Part shown: one piece after another, positions 23,621-36,590 of the stretch | Layout: the number at the start of each line of letters is the position of its first letter | How positions within the stretch are numbered: position 1 is the first letter of the stretch | From: Molossus alvarezi | Lineage: Eukaryota > Chordata > Mammalia > Chiroptera > Molossidae | Reading direction: 5' to 3' | Length of the DNA stretch: 64,000 nucleotides | Assembly (NCBI GenBank): GCA_037176705.1 | Contig: CM073887.1 | Coordinates: 56,071,001 to 56,135,000 of the forward strand | Notes under the pieces: generated by a model | Database searches by the model: none | Told to the model about the DNA's origin: nothing | What the model saw: only the letters and a program-made list of their open reading frames with translations | Made by a program: the position numbers and the translations under genes

Positions 23621-24290
23621 TGTTTATGACTCTAGAGAACTTTGACATTTAAAAGTCTACACTATTAAGGCAAATGAATTTCTATTTTAATGGATGTGAG
23701 GGAAAATAGTTGAATTTTTATTTTCATTGACGTAATTAAAACAAGTTCATTTCAGGGCCTTGTTGCAAACCTCTAATGCATAATATGCTACTCAATCTGG
23801 AAAATACAAGTGTGAAGTACAGTGTACAAAGTGTTATAATTTGTGACTTTTTGATGGTGTGCAGTTTTATATTTTTTGGTATATATATATATAATTTAAA
23901 GGATTACATCTTAGAGTGGTGTTCTGTATAAAACAGTTAAATTAATTTTAAAAGTGAAAGTTAATTTAAAATACTGATTAAGCATAGAAAATAGAGTATA
24001 TATAAAATTTTTCCTTATTTTAAGAAAGTGGTGCATTGGAAGGTTGATTAAAATAGAAGTGGAGCTTAAGAAGACTTCCTGACCACATGTCTTGGTCCAC
24101 TCCAGTGCTCTATGTTTAGCCATCCGCAACACAATAGTTTGAATCACTTCTATATGGTCCTCGTAGTGTTTATATGAAAACAGGCCAAAACAAGCTAAAG
24201 CCTATTTTTCTTACTTGTGTTTGTTCTTGTCAAAAGTGGTCAGATTCCACATGATTGATGTTTGGCTCCTGAAAACTTAAGCTCTCCCCA
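23621..24290. repeat. Continuation of module 2 duplicated DNA
   Basis: AT-rich intron-like sequence still collinear with 59020-59880 (AAGAAGACTTCCTGACC against AAGAAGACTCACTGCTC, and TTCTTACTTGTGTTTGTTCTTGT against TTCTTACCCGTGTTTGTCCTTGT). No gene. Confidence 0.6.
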
Positions 24291-24728
24291 CCCCCTTCCC
24301 CTTGTCCTTATCTCTCAGGCTTAGAGGGAACTGGAGGGTTCTGCTCTGTGAGCTGCTGCTTGCTGGGACCTCTCCTGTGAGCTGTGCTGCTCTGAGTTGT
24401 ATTACTGACCTCACAGAGCCTGGGTTCTGTAGCCAGAGGACTTTGAGTTGGCAGTTTTAATCATTCCTTGTTGTTTGGGAGCAGGACTTTGGGAGTGGAA
24501 CTCTCTTTACAGTGGTTTTGGGTCACTGTTTTGGTTGGAGCCTATCTGTGTGTTTAGAGTGAAAGTGTGACTCAGGCTGAGTCCTCCTTAACATTAGGGT
24601 GAGTCTTAGGTGGCCGGGCTGGGGGATGTGTGCTAGCATGATTATACCCCATGAGTGAGGTGAGCCCATCAGATGGTCCCTGCTTAAAGAGCAGATATTT
24701 TCTTTCTCAGTTAAAGAAGAAAGTATAT
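24291..24728 (-). mobile_element. L1 5' UTR-like fragment, antisense
   Basis: Resembles 36260-36400 at the 5' end of the large antisense L1. Shared pieces are TTTAGAGTGAA, GAATGAGGTG/GAGTGAGGTG, CCCATCAGATGGTCCCT and AAAGAGCAG. Nothing coding. Confidence 0.55.
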
Positions 24729-25497
24729 TTTTTTATTGAAGTATAGGTGACATACAATATTATATTAGTTTCAGGTGTATAACATAGTGATTTTTACATT
24801 TATGTATTTTACAACGTGATAACCAAAATAAGTATAGTAACCGACTGTCACCATACAAACTTATTACAATATTATTGACTATTTTCCCTATGCTGTAAAT
24901 GACACCCCGATGACTTACTATATAACTAGATGTCTGAACCTCTTTTTTCTCCTCATCTTTTTCACCTATCCTGCCAAAACTCTCTTTTGGGAGCAACTAT
25001 CAGTTTTTTCTCTGTTATATGAGTCTGTTTTGTTTTTTGTATTTTTTTGTTCCACGTATAAGTGTAATTATATGGTATTTGTCTTGTATGACTTTTTTAC
25101 CTAGCATAGCATAAAATGTCTGTTTCCATCCATGTTGTTGCAACTGGCAAGATTTTATTATTTTTATGGCTGAGTAATATTCCATTGTGTGTGTGTGTGT
25201 GTGTGTGTGCGCACGCTCATGCGTGCATGTATCACATCTTTTATTGTACATAATACAGTGATTAACATAGGGGTGCAAATTAGTGTTTTTGTTTTGTTTG
25301 GAAAAATACCCAAAAGTGGAGTTGCTGGTTTGAAAGGTAGTTCTAATTTTAATTTTTTGAGGAACCTCCATACTGTTTGCTACAGTGGCTTCACCAGTTG
25401 ACAATCCCAACAGGGCACAAGGCTTCACTTTCCTCTGCATTCTTGCCAACATTTATTATTTGTTGACTTTTTGATCATAGCCATTTGACAGGTGTGA
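24729..25497 (-). mobile_element. Old LINE-1 3' end, antisense
   Basis: Starts at the reverse-complemented A tail and 3' UTR ('attgaagtataggtgacat'), then runs into ORF2 C-terminal sequence. A TG/GCGCACG microsatellite lies at 25187-25222. The minus frame 25015-25452 is a degenerate L1 frame. Confidence 0.8.
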
Positions 25498-25500
25498 GGT

Positions 25501-25797
25501 GCTAGATACAGAGAACAACCTAATGGTTGCTAGAGAGGAGGGGGATTGGAGGGTGGGCAGAAAAATTGAAGGGTATTAAGAAGTACAAATTTATACTTAT
25601 AAAATAAGTCATGAGGATGCAATATGTAGCATAGGGAATAGAGTCAATAATATTGTAATAACTATGTACAGTGACAGATGGTTACTAAAATTATTGTGGT
25701 GATCACTTTGTAAAGCAAATAAATGTTGAGTCACTATGTTGTACACCTGAAACTAATATAATATTGTATGTCAAGTATAAATAAAAACAATTTAAAC
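25501..25797 (+). mobile_element. LINE-1 3' UTR, sense, inverted against its neighbour
   Basis: Contains 'gtacacctgaaactaatataatattgtatg' and an A-rich end, which is the reverse complement of the sequence at 24729-24790. Two L1 3' ends thus lie in opposite orientation, meeting at their upstream sides near 25500. Confidence 0.75.
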
Positions 25798-27708
25798 AAA
25801 TTGGTGAGGGCAGGCATTCTGTCTTGTTCCTGATGTTAGGGGAAAAGTTCTTAGCTTTTGACCATGGAGTATGTTAGCTGGGGGTTTGTTATACATGGCT
25901 TATATTATATTGTGATATGTTCCATCTAGTTCTACTTTGTTGAAAGTTTTATCTTAAATGGATGTTATATTTTGTCAAGTGATTTTTTGCATCTATTTGA
26001 GATGATCATAGGATTTTTGTTTTGTTATTCTGGTTTATTATATTTATTGTTTTGCTGATATTGGATCATTTTTGCATCCCTGGAATAAATTTTACTGGAT
26101 CATGGTATATGATCCTTTTAATGTATTGTTGAATTCAGTGTGCTAATATTTTCTTGAGGGTTTTTACATCAATGTTCATAGATGGGATATAGTGGGATAT
26201 AGGTACTTTTTTTTTTTTTTTTTTTGCAGTGTGTTTGTGTGGTTTTGGTGTCAGGGTAATGCTGGCCTTGTAGAATGAATTTTAAGTGTTCTTTTTTCTT
26301 TAATTTTTTGGAATAATTTGAGAAGTATAGGTAATAATTCTAAGTTTTTTTTGTATAATTCAGCAAACTGTTGGGTCCTGGATTTTTGTTTGTTGGGGTT
26401 TCTTTCATTACTGATTCAATTTTGTTACTAGTTATTTTTTCAGAGTTTCTATTTTTTCCTGATTCAGGTTGGAATATTGTATGTTTCTAGAAATTTATAA
26501 ATTTCGTCTTTGTTGTCCAGCTTGTTGTATTCACGATTATTTGCATTTCTGTGATGTTGGTTGTAACTTCTCTTTCATTTATGATTTTATTTGGGCTCTC
26601 TCTCTTTTATTTATTTATTTTAATGAGTCTGGCTAAGGGTTTGTTCATTTTATCTTTTTAGTGAACCAGTCTTAGTCTCATTGATCCTTGCCTGCCTGCC
26701 TGCCTCTCTCCCTTCCTTCCTTCTAAATCTCTATCTCATGTATTTTCACTCTGATCTTTACTATTGCCTTTCTTCTACTAATTTTTTAAAACATAATTCT
26801 TAGAGGTGTAAGATTAGGTTTTGAAATTTTTGTTTTGTTTCTTGAGGTAGTTCTGAATCACTATAAACTTCCATTTTATAACTGCTTTTGCTTTGTCCTG
26901 TATATTTTGGAATGCTGTGTTTTTATTTTCATTTGTCTCAGATATTTTTTTTTTCTTTGATTTCTTTGTTAACCTCTTGATTATTTAGGAGCATGTTGTT
27001 TAGTCTCCACACGTTTGTGGGTTTTTTTTCCAGTTTTTTTCTAGATTTCTAGTTTTATACTGTTATCATCAGAAAAGATATTTCAATACAAAAAATACTT
27101 GATGTTTCTATCTTAAATATATTAAGACTTGTTATGTGGCCTAATGTGTGATCTATCCAGGAAAATGTTATGTGTGCGCTTGAAAAAGAATGTGTATTCT
27201 GTTATATTTGGATGGAATGTTTCTGTAAATATATATTAATTCCATCTAGTCTAATATGTCTTCTAAGACCAGCGTTTCCTTGTTGGTTGTCTGGATGATG
27301 TATTCATTGATGTAAGTGGGTTGTTAAAGTCCACTATTATTATTGTCATACTATCAGTCTCTCCCTTTATAGTGAGTTATTTTTGCTTTATGTACTTAGG
27401 CATTTCTATATTAGATGCATAAATGTTTATAAGTATTATATGTTATGTAATACCCTTCTTTGGTTTTTATTAGAGACTGTTTTAGTCTATTTAGTCTGAT
27501 GTAAGTATTCCTACACCAGCTTTCTTTTCATTGCCATTTGCATGAAATATCTTTTTCCTTCCTTTCAATTTTAGTCTATATATATCTTAATATCTGATGT
27601 AATTCTTCATAAGCAAATATATGTGTCTCTTGTTTTTATTCATTCAGCCACTCGGTATTTTTTAATAGGAGAATTTAGGCCATTTATATTTAAAATAATT
27701 ATCAATGG

Positions 27709-27922
27709 CCAGGCTGGTGTGGCTCAGTGGTTGAGTGTTGACCCATGCAGCAAGAGGTCGCTAGTTTGAGTCTCTTCCCCGTCAGGGCACATGCCTGGGT
27801 TGTGGGCTTAATCTTCAGCAGGGTATGTGCAGGAGGAAGCCAATCGATGTTTCTTATTGATGTTTCTCTCTCTCTCTCCCTAAACCTTCCTCTCTCTCTA
27901 AAATCAATAAAAACATATTTAA
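27709..27922 (+). mobile_element. VES-type SINE with TSD
   Basis: A forward SINE of the older sub-type with an AAATCAATAAAAACATATTT tail. It is flanked by AAAATAATTATCAATGG (27692-27708) and AAAATAATTATTGATGG (27923-27939), a 17-bp duplication with two changes. Confidence 0.92.
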
Positions 27923-28585
27923 AAAATAATTATTGATGGGTATGTACTTATTTCCATTTTATTAATTGCTTTCTGATTGTTTTTGTAGTTCTCTATTCTT
28001 TCTTCTTCTCTTGCTCTTTTCCCTTGTGCATTGATGACTTTTCTTTAGTCTAATGTTTGGATGTCTGTCTCTTTATTTCTTTTGTGTACCTGTTACAGGT
28101 TTTTGGTTTGTGTTTACCATGAACTTCACATATAACAACCTATGTTTATAGTATTCTATTGTAACTTAATAGTTGCTTAAGTTCAACATATTCTAAAAAC
28201 ACCACATTTTTTTACTCATCCCCCCATATTATATGTTCTTGACATTATATATTACATCTTTGTGTATGTGTATGTCCTTAAATAATTTATTACAGATACA
28301 TATGATTTTACTACTGTTGTCTTCTAACCTTCATACTAGCTTTATAATAAGTCGCTCTACCACATACTAAATGTTTGCCTTTACTATTGAGTTTCCTGTC
28401 TTTTCTTATTTATAGTTCTATCCTTTTATTTTTTTTGCTTGTAGAAGTCCATTTAGCATATCTTTTGGTGGTGATTAACTCCTTCAGTTTTTGCTTGTTT
28501 GGAAAAATTATACCTCCTCTAATTCTGAATGATAACCTTACTGGCTGGAGTATTGTTGTTTTGTAGGTTTTCCTTTTATTATTTT

Positions 28586-28658
28586 GGTTATATTGTGTCA
28601 TTCCTTTCTGGCCTGCAAAGTTTTTGTTGAAAAATCAATGAATCACCTTATGGGAGCA
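28586..28658. repeat. 73-bp direct repeat, source copy in old L1
   Basis: Begins GGTTATATTGTGTCATTCC and ends CTTATGGGAGCA. It is repeated at 29110-29182 with two differences. Here it is part of the old antisense L1, where similar sequence is expected. Confidence 0.9.
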
Positions 28659-28834
28659 CACTTGTACATAACTAACTGATTTTCTCTTGCTACTTTTAAG
28701 AGTTTGTCTTTAACTTTTGTCATTTTAATTGTGTGTCTTGTTGGGTTTTTTGAGTTCATCTTGTTTGGGATCCACTGTGCTTTCTGATTTGGATGTCTGT
28801 TTCTTTCACCAGGTTAGGCATTTTCATCCATTAT

Positions 28835-28912
28835 TTTATGTTATGTTATGTTATGTTATATTATGTTATTTATTTATTTGTTTTATTTTATTATTTTATT
28901 TTATTTTGTAAT
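28835..28912. repeat. (TTATG)n/(TTTTA)n tail microsatellite
   Basis: Pentamer-rich sequence formed in the poly(A) tail of the antisense younger L1. Confidence 0.85.
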
Positions 28913-29109
28913 TTTATTTTTGTTACAGATGTTTCTCCCTTTTTACCCCCTGGACAGCCTACTACCCATCACCCCCGCCCTGTCCCCGGCTTTGTTGTCA
29001 GTGTCCATTGGTTATGCATACATGCATATAAGTTCTGTGTTTTATCTCTTCCCACCCCCACCACCCTCTCTTCTGAGGGTTGTCAGTTTGTACCCTACTC
29101 CGTGTTTCT

Positions 29110-29182
29110 GGTTATATTGTGTCATTCCCTTCTGGCCCGCAAAGTTTTTGTTGAAAAATCAATGAATCACCTTATGGGAGCA
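29110..29182. repeat. 73-bp direct repeat, inserted copy in younger L1
   Basis: Matches 28586-28658 at 71 of 73 positions by direct reading. It sits inside the younger L1's 3' UTR, where the sister copy at 20.1 kb has only about 10 bp (GACTACCCCA). It therefore replaces a few bases of the younger L1 with sequence from the older L1 about 525 bp away. Confidence 0.88.
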
Positions 29183-32100
29183 TTCCTCAGACTGTTACGT
29201 TCATTATATTCCATATATAAGTGAGATCATGTGGTATTTGTCTTTCTCTGCTTGGCTTGTTTCACTTAGGATGATACTTTCCAGGTCCCTCCATGTCATC
29301 TCAAAAGGATAAGAGATCATTCTTTCTTACAGCTGCATAGTACTCCATTGTGTATATCTACCACTGCGTTTTTATCCATTCATCTACTAATGGACACTTG
29401 GGCTGTTTCCAGATCTTAGCTATTGTAAGTAGTGCTGCTATGAACATGGGGGTACATATATTCTTTTGGATTGGTGTTTTAGGCTTCTGAGGGTATATTC
29501 CTAGAAGTGGGATCACTGGGTCAAATGGCAGTTCAATTTTTAATTTTTTGAGGTAACACCATATTGTTTTCCATAGTGGTTACACAGGTCTGCATTCCCA
29601 CCAGCAGTGTACTAGTGTCCCCTTTTCTCCACACCCTTGCCAACACTTGTTGTTTGATGATTTGTTGATGGCAGCCATTCTGACAGGTGTGAGGTGATAC
29701 CTCATTGTTGTTTTAATTTGCATCTCTCTGTTGATTAGTAATGTTGAGCATTTCTTCATATGTCTCTTGGCCATTTGTGTGTCCTGTTTGCAGAGGTGTT
29801 TATTCAACTCCTCTGCCCATTTTTTAATTGGGTTCTTTGTCTTCCTTTTGTGGAGTTGTATGAGCACTCTATATATTTTGGAAATTAACCCCTTATCTGC
29901 TGTATCATTGGCAATGATGTTCTCCCTTACAGTTTGTTGCCTTTCCATTTTGATGGTTGTTTCTTTTGCTGTTCAGAAGCTTTTTAGTTTGATGTAGTCC
30001 CATGTGGTCATTTTTTCCTTTGTTTCTATTGCCTTAAGTGATGTTTTAGTGAAAATTCTGCTGCGTATGATGTCCGAAATTTTGTTGCCTACCTTTTCTT
30101 CCAGAATTTTTATGGATTCACGGGTTATAGTTAAGGCTTTTATCCATTTTGAGTTTATTTTTGTGTATGGTGTAAGTTGATGGGCTAGTTTCATTTTATT
30201 GCATGTAGCTGCCCAATATTTCCAACACCATTTATTAAAGAGGCTGTCTTTACTGCACTGTATGCTCTTGCCACCTTCGTCAAATATTAATTGAGTATAT
30301 TGCCTTGGGTCCATTTCTGCATTCTCTATTCAGTTACACTGGTCTATATGCCTGTTCTTGTGCCAGGATCAGGCTGTTTTGATTACAGTTGCTTTGTAGT
30401 ATAGCCTGATATCTGGTATTGTGATCCCACCTACTTTGTCCTTCTTTATCAAAATTGCTGTGGCTATTCGGGGTCTTTTTTGGTTCCATATGAACTTTTG
30501 AAGTATTTGTTCTAGTTCTGTGAAATATGTCATTGGTATTTTGATGGGGATTACATTAAATCTATAGATTGCTTTGGATAATATGGACATTTTAATGATG
30601 TTAATTCTTCTAATCTATGAGCAAGGTATGTGCTTCTACTTTTTTTATATCTTCCTCTATTTCTTTTTGCAATGTCCTGTAGTTTTCTGCAAATAGGTCC
30701 TTTACTTCTTTGGTTAAGTTAATTCCTAGGTATCTTAATTTTTTTGCTGCAATGGTAAATGGGATTGTTTTTTTCAGTTTCACTTTCTGTGAGTACATCA
30801 TTGTTGTATAAGAATGCCATCGATTTCTTGACCTTAATTTTGTATCCTACAACTTTGCCAAATTCATGTATTAAGTCTAGTAGATTTTTGATGGAGTCTT
30901 CAGGGTTTTCTATGTATAATATCATGTCATCTGCAAATAATGACAGTTTCACTTCCTCCTTTCCCATTTGGATCCCTTTTCTTTTTTCTTCATGTCTGAT
31001 TGCTGTGGCTAAGACTTCCAGTACAATGTTAAATAAGAGTGGCGAAAGTGGACATCCCTGTCTTGTTCCTGTTCTTAAGGGAAATGTTTTTAGTTTCTGC
31101 CCATTGAGTATGATGTTGGTTGTAGGTCTTTCATATATGGCCTTTATTATGTCGAGATATGATCTCTCTATTCCCACATTGCTGAGCATTTTTATTAGAA
31201 ATGGATGCTGGATTTTGCCTAATGCTTTTTCGGCATCTATTGATATGATCATGTGGTTTTTATTCTTCGTTTTGTTTATATGGTGTATCACATTTACTGA
31301 TTTGCGAATATTGTACCAGCCTTGCATCCCTGGGATGAATCCCACTTGGTCATGGTGGATAATTTTTTTGGTGTATTGCTGGATTTGATTTGCTAGTATT
31401 TTGTTCAGGATTTTGGCATCTATGTTCATCAGGGATATTGGCCTGTAGTTTTCTTTCTTTGTAGTGTATTTTTCTGGTTTTGGAATTAGAATTATGCTAG
31501 CCTCATACAACAAGTTTGGAAGTCTTTCTTCCTCTTGAATTTTTTGAAATAGTTTGAGGAGAATGGGATTAGTTCTTTTTTGAATGTTCGGTAAAACTCC
31601 CCCATGAAGCCATTAGGGCCTGGGCTTTTGTTTGCTGGGAGAGTTTTGATTACCTCTTCAATTTCTTTAGTTGCTATTGGTCTGTTCAAGTTTTCTATCT
31701 CTTCCGTGTCCAGTTCTGGGAGACTGTGTGTTTGTAGAAATTTGTCCATTTTGCTTAGATTGTCAAATTTGTTGCCATATAATTGTTCATAGTAGCTGTT
31801 AACGATCTTTTGTATTTCTGTGGTGTCAGTTGTTACTTCTCCTCTTTCATTTCTGATTTAGTGCATTTGGGTTCTTTCTCTTTGTTTCTTGGTGAGTCTA
31901 GCGAAGGGTCCATCAATCTTGTTTATCTTTTCGAAAAACCAGCTCTTTGTTTTATTGATATTTTGAATTGATTTTTTTGGTCTCTATGTCACTTATTTCT
32001 CTTCTGATCTTCACTATTTCCTTCCTTCTACTTGCTCTGGGTTTTGTTTGTTTGTTTGCTTTCTAATTCTTTAAGTTGTAAGGTTAGACAGTCAATTAGA

Positions 32101-35100
32101 GTTTTTACTTGTTTCTTGAGGTAGGCCTGTAGTGCTATGAACTTCCCTCTCAGAACTACTTTTGCTGCATCACATAGATTTAGTGTTGGTGTGTGTTCAT
32201 TTTCATTGGTTTCCAGGAAGTTTTTAATTTCTTCCTTGATCTCCTTGGTAACCCATTCATTGTTTAATGACAGCTATCTAGCCTCCATGTGTTCAAATGT
32301 CTTTGCATGTTTTTGTTGCAATTGATTTCTAGTTTCATGCCATTGTGATGTGAGAAGATGCTTGATATGATTTCAGTCTTCTTGAACTTGTAGAGATTTA
32401 GTTTGTGTCCTATCATATGGTCTATCTTTGAGAACGTTCCATGTGCACTTGAGAAGAATGTGAATTCTGTACTTTTGGGGTGTATTTCTCTGTAGATATC
32501 TATTAAATCCATTTGGTCTAGTGCTTCATTTAGAGTCTCTGTTTCCTTGCTAATTTTTTGTCTAGAAGATCTATCCAGTGATGTCAGTGAGGTGTTGTTA
32601 TCCCCTGCTATGATTGTATTACTGTCTATTTCCTCTTTGAAGTCCTTCAGAAGATTTTTAATATATTTTGGTGCTCCTATATTGGGTGCATATATGTTTA
32701 TCAAGGTTATATCTTTCTGTTGGATAGATCCTTTCAATATTATGTAGTGGCCTTCTTTGTCTCTAGTTATGGTCTTTATTTTGAAATCTATTTTATCAGA
32801 TATGAGTATTGCTACCTAGCTTCTTTTTGCTTTCCGTTTGCTTGGAAAATTTTTTTCCATCTCTTCACTTTCAATCTTTGTGAGTCTTTTGTTGTGAAGC
32901 GGCCTCTTGTAAGCAACATATAGATGAGTCATGCTTTCTTATCCAATCAGCTACTCTGTGTCTTTTTATGGGAGCATTCAGTCCATTTACATTTAAGGTG
33001 ATTATGGATATGTACTTATTTATTACCATTTTTGTTTGGTTTGGTTGTATTTTCCTTCCTATTTCTTCTACTAATTACAGCAGTCCTTTTAACATTTCTT
33101 GCAGTGCTGGTTTGGTTAGCCTTTTTTGTCTGGGAAGCTCTTTATTTGACCTTCTATTTTGAATGACAGCCTTGCTGGGTAGAGTAGTTTTGGATTCAGA
33201 TCCTTGTTTTTCATGACCTTGATTACTTCATGCCATTCCTTTCTGGCCTGTAGTGTTTCTTGTGAGAAGTCAGCTGAGAGCCTCATGCGGTTTCCTTTGT
33301 AGGTAACGTATTGCTTATCTCTTGCTGCTTTTAGGATTCTCTTTTTGTCTTGAATTTTTGGCATTTTGATTACTATGTGTCTTGGTGTGGGCCTGTTTGG
33401 GTTCTTCTTACTTGGGACTCTCTGTGCTTCTTGAACTTGAATGCCTTCTTCCTTCACCAAATTAGGGAAGTTTTCTGTCACTATTTCTTCGAATATATTC
33501 TCTAACCCTTGCTCATTTTCTTCTTCAGGGACTCCTATGATGCGGATATTATTATGTTTCCAGTTGTCCTACAGTTCTCTTAAGTTGTCTTCCTGTTTTT
33601 TAATGTTTTTTCCTTTTGTTTTTCTGATTGGTTGATTTTTTTTCTACCCTGTCTTCTAATGCGCTGATCCGGTCCTCAGTTTCCTCTACTCTGCTCTTTA
33701 CACCTTCCTATGTGTTCTTTATTTCTGATATGTCAATCTTGATCTTTTCTTGGTGGTTTTTAATTTCCAATTTGTTTATTTTCAGCATCTCTAGGTTCTT
33801 ATTCATGCTGTTGAGCTTCCTCAGGATCATGGCTCTGAATTCTAGCTCTGTTAACATGCCTAACTGATCCGCATTGATGTCATCTTTGGTGGAGGTCTCT
33901 TGTTCTTTCATTTGGCTTTTGTTTCTGTGTTTCACCATTTTGGCTGTCACAGTGGGCTTTGGAGCTTGCCAAGTTTTCCCTGTGGGTATTGGTGTTCTGC
34001 TGTTTGTGGCTCCCTCTCTTGGGTTTGGATGAGCAAGGGAGGACCCACGTTAAACACCACTGTCAAGTCGTACTTTCCTGTTTAGAGTTGCTAGCCCAGG
34101 AATGGTACTGCTATCCTCTAGCTTTTTGCCTGGAGGCTAGTAGTCCAGGTTATTTGAAGTATTTTGAGTTGTCAGTTAATTGTGAAACTCCCTCAGGTGC
34201 TCAGCATAAGGGACTTTCCTGAGAGTGGTGCAGATGCTGGTTGTTAGTAAGCCTCAATTTGCATTTTAATGGCCCACAGGGTGGGGTTGAGTCTCCGAGG
34301 GAGGGGCTGCTGCCTCTCCCTATAGCCCTGGAAAGGAGTAAGATGGCCACCGTCCTACATGACTACAACTCAGCAAAATCTCTGAGTGCCCTCCAACTCC
34401 CGAGTGTCCCCACACTGTTCCAGTCCAGTCTACCCTCTCTCTGCCTGAGCCCAAGGTGAGTGTTTGTGGCTATGTTAGCCTCTGTCTCGGCTCTGTGCTC
34501 TGGAGCCACTTGGGAGTGTAACCCGAGGGCAATGCTCACAGCTAAAGCTGCTGCGGAGCTGCTGACCATGGGCTCCCAGCCCCCGTCTTGTGCCTTCGCA
34601 ATCCTACCAGGATCGAGTCAGTGTCCCTGGTTATATGGTCCTCGCAAGCTGCTTTTCAGTTGCTTTTTCCCGTTGATTTGTCTGTGTTTTAGTTGTAATT
34701 CCAGTTTGGTCCTGGGAGACAGTCTGTGTAGCTTCCATTCACTCCGCTGCCATTTTGTAAATCTCAAGAATGTAATTCTTGAAGTTTCTATTTCTCTTGA
34801 GGTGCACCTGTACTGTGCTCAAATAGCAGGCCAAACAGAAAGACCAAGGGAACTCCCTCTTTCTCCTCTCAATGTTGGGATGTCTGGAGGAGGCCCTACC
34901 TAGCCCAGCATGGCATCTGTCATTTTCTCCAGAATTGGGAAAAGTTGTGCTTCCTGGTGATGGTTCTGTTCAAGTCCTAGGGGCTGATGAAAAATCTTGT
35001 ACCCCTAACTATTTAGGGGGAAGTGCTGAATCTGGTGGAGAGACCGAGTTGGAGATCCTGTGATCCTGCTCAGGGAGGCACAACCATCTCAGCTCAACCA

Positions 35101-36485
35101 GGACCACAATCAGAACCAGAACCAGGAGGTTCAAACCGTGACTCACTGCAGCAAAGTGGGCCACATCCATTATCTCTTCAGATAGATTTTCTGTCCCTCT
35201 CTCTCTCTTCTTCTTAGATCCCAATGATGAGAATGGTAGCACACTTGATGATGTCCCAGAGGTCTCTCAAACTATTTTCATTTTCTAAAATTCTTCTTTT
35301 TTTTTTTTGCTATTCCTGTTAGGAATTTCTACTACCATGTCTTTCAGTTCACTGATTCATTCTTCTGCATCATTTAACCTGCTGTTAATGACCTCTAGTG
35401 TATTTTTCATTTCAGTTATTGTATTTTTTAATTCTGACTGGTTCTTCTTTAAAAATTATTTACTATCTCTTTGTTGGAGTTTCCCCTGAGTTTATTTATT
35501 CTTCTCCAATTTTATTGACCATCTTTGTAATCATTGCTTTCAACTATTTATCTGGTAGATTGCTTGTGTTCATTTTGTTTAGTTCATTTTGGCTTATTTT
35601 TTTGTTTGGAGCATAATTTTCTTTCTCCTTATTTTTCCTAACTCTCTGTTTGTTTCTGTGTACTAAGTAGATCAGCTACATCACCAGATTTTGAGAGAGT
35701 GGCCTAATGTAGGTGTGCTGTGGGGTCTTTTGGTACAATCTCCCCTGGTCACCAAAATATCCCAGGGTTATTGCCCATGTGGGTTACATGCACCCACATA
35801 GATTGGGCCATGACTGCTTGTGGATATTCATGGGTGGAGTTGTCGCTGGCTATGAGAACCAACTGTGACTGCAGCAGAAGATCTGGTGTGTGGGGACTGG
35901 CCCCACTGAGCAGGAGAATTTGGGGGGGCTCCAGTGCTAGCCAAGGCTGCCTACTTGGTTTGTTGATGTCGAGCAGCTTTGGTGGGGCTCTGGTGTAAGT
36001 TGAGGGTAGCCACCAGGTGTTCAAGTGATAAACTATTTGGGAGGTCCTCTGGTGTGTGCTGAGGCCAGCCACTGGGTGTGCCTGTTCTGTAGCCTCTTGG
36101 TAGGTGCTTTGGTGTGGGCTGAGGCTAGCCAATGGTGCAGGAATTAAAGCTGCTTAGGAGGCTTTGGTGTGTGCCATGACATTGACATGTGTGACAGACT
36201 TGGGTGTACCTATGGGAGCAGAAATGTTGCAGTGGTGTACTACTTAACATGCTCCTAGGTTGACGTTATGGCTCGAACCTATTTGTGTCTTTAGAGTGAA
36301 GGTATGAATGGGGCTGGGATTGTCCCAACAGTAGGGGCAACCTATGAATGAGGTGCCCATCAGATGGTCCCTACTGAAAGAGCAGTTATTTCAGAGAAAG
36401 AGAAGAGATAGGGAAGATCAGCTAATAGATGGTGGGCTGAGTCCACTCTCCTAATTCTAGAGGGCTCACCAGGACCTTTAAGTAC

Positions 36486-36531
36486 CTCTGCGTCTGCTGG
36501 CCCTGCCTCTCTGCGTCTGCTGGCCCTGCCT
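36486..36531. repeat. 23-bp tandem duplication
   Basis: Two identical 23-bp units beginning CTCTGCGTCTGCTGGCCCTG, at 36486-36508 and 36509-36531, inside the L1 5' UTR-like region. Confidence 0.9.
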
Positions 36532-36590
36532 CTCTGCAGCACAGATCCTGACCCTCTGGGTTATTGGAGACAACACCCACAGCCTCACTT

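Larger units (their letters stand above)
28835..35163 (-). mobile_element. Near-full-length younger LINE-1, antisense
   Basis: About 6.3 kb with all L1 parts in order on the minus strand. The 5' UTR is about 33950-35163 (GC-richer). ORF1 pieces are 33708-33950 and 33116-33481; the C-terminal part has 'LKAARDKQYVTYKG'-like sequence. The ORF2 endonuclease part is 32264-32737 ('NIYAPN'). Reverse transcriptase is 30719-31513, with the FADD catalytic motif present. The C-terminal zinc knuckle region is 29580-29948. The 3' UTR ends in a TTATG/TTTTA-rich tail (28835-28912). CATCCATTAT flanks it at 28825-28834 and 35164-35173. Frameshifts and stops in both ORFs mean it cannot move itself. The 5' boundary is less certain than the 3' one. 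Confidence 0.85.
25800..36590 (-). mobile_element. Large old LINE-1, antisense (ORF2 to 5' UTR), interrupted
   Basis: From left to right it reads antisense ORF2 (reverse transcriptase then endonuclease region), the ORF1 region (28440-28830, resuming at 35164) and a 5' UTR-like stretch ending near 36590. All frames are broken. It is interrupted by a VES SINE (27709-27922) and by a near-full-length younger L1 (28835-35163). Removing both leaves about 4.2 kb of old L1. Confidence 0.78.

Noticed and set aside
30719..31513. A 264-codon reverse transcriptase frame as a possible domesticated gene
   Set aside because: It is one piece of a normal L1 ORF2 with frameshifts on both sides, in an element with ordinary L1 structure and target duplications.
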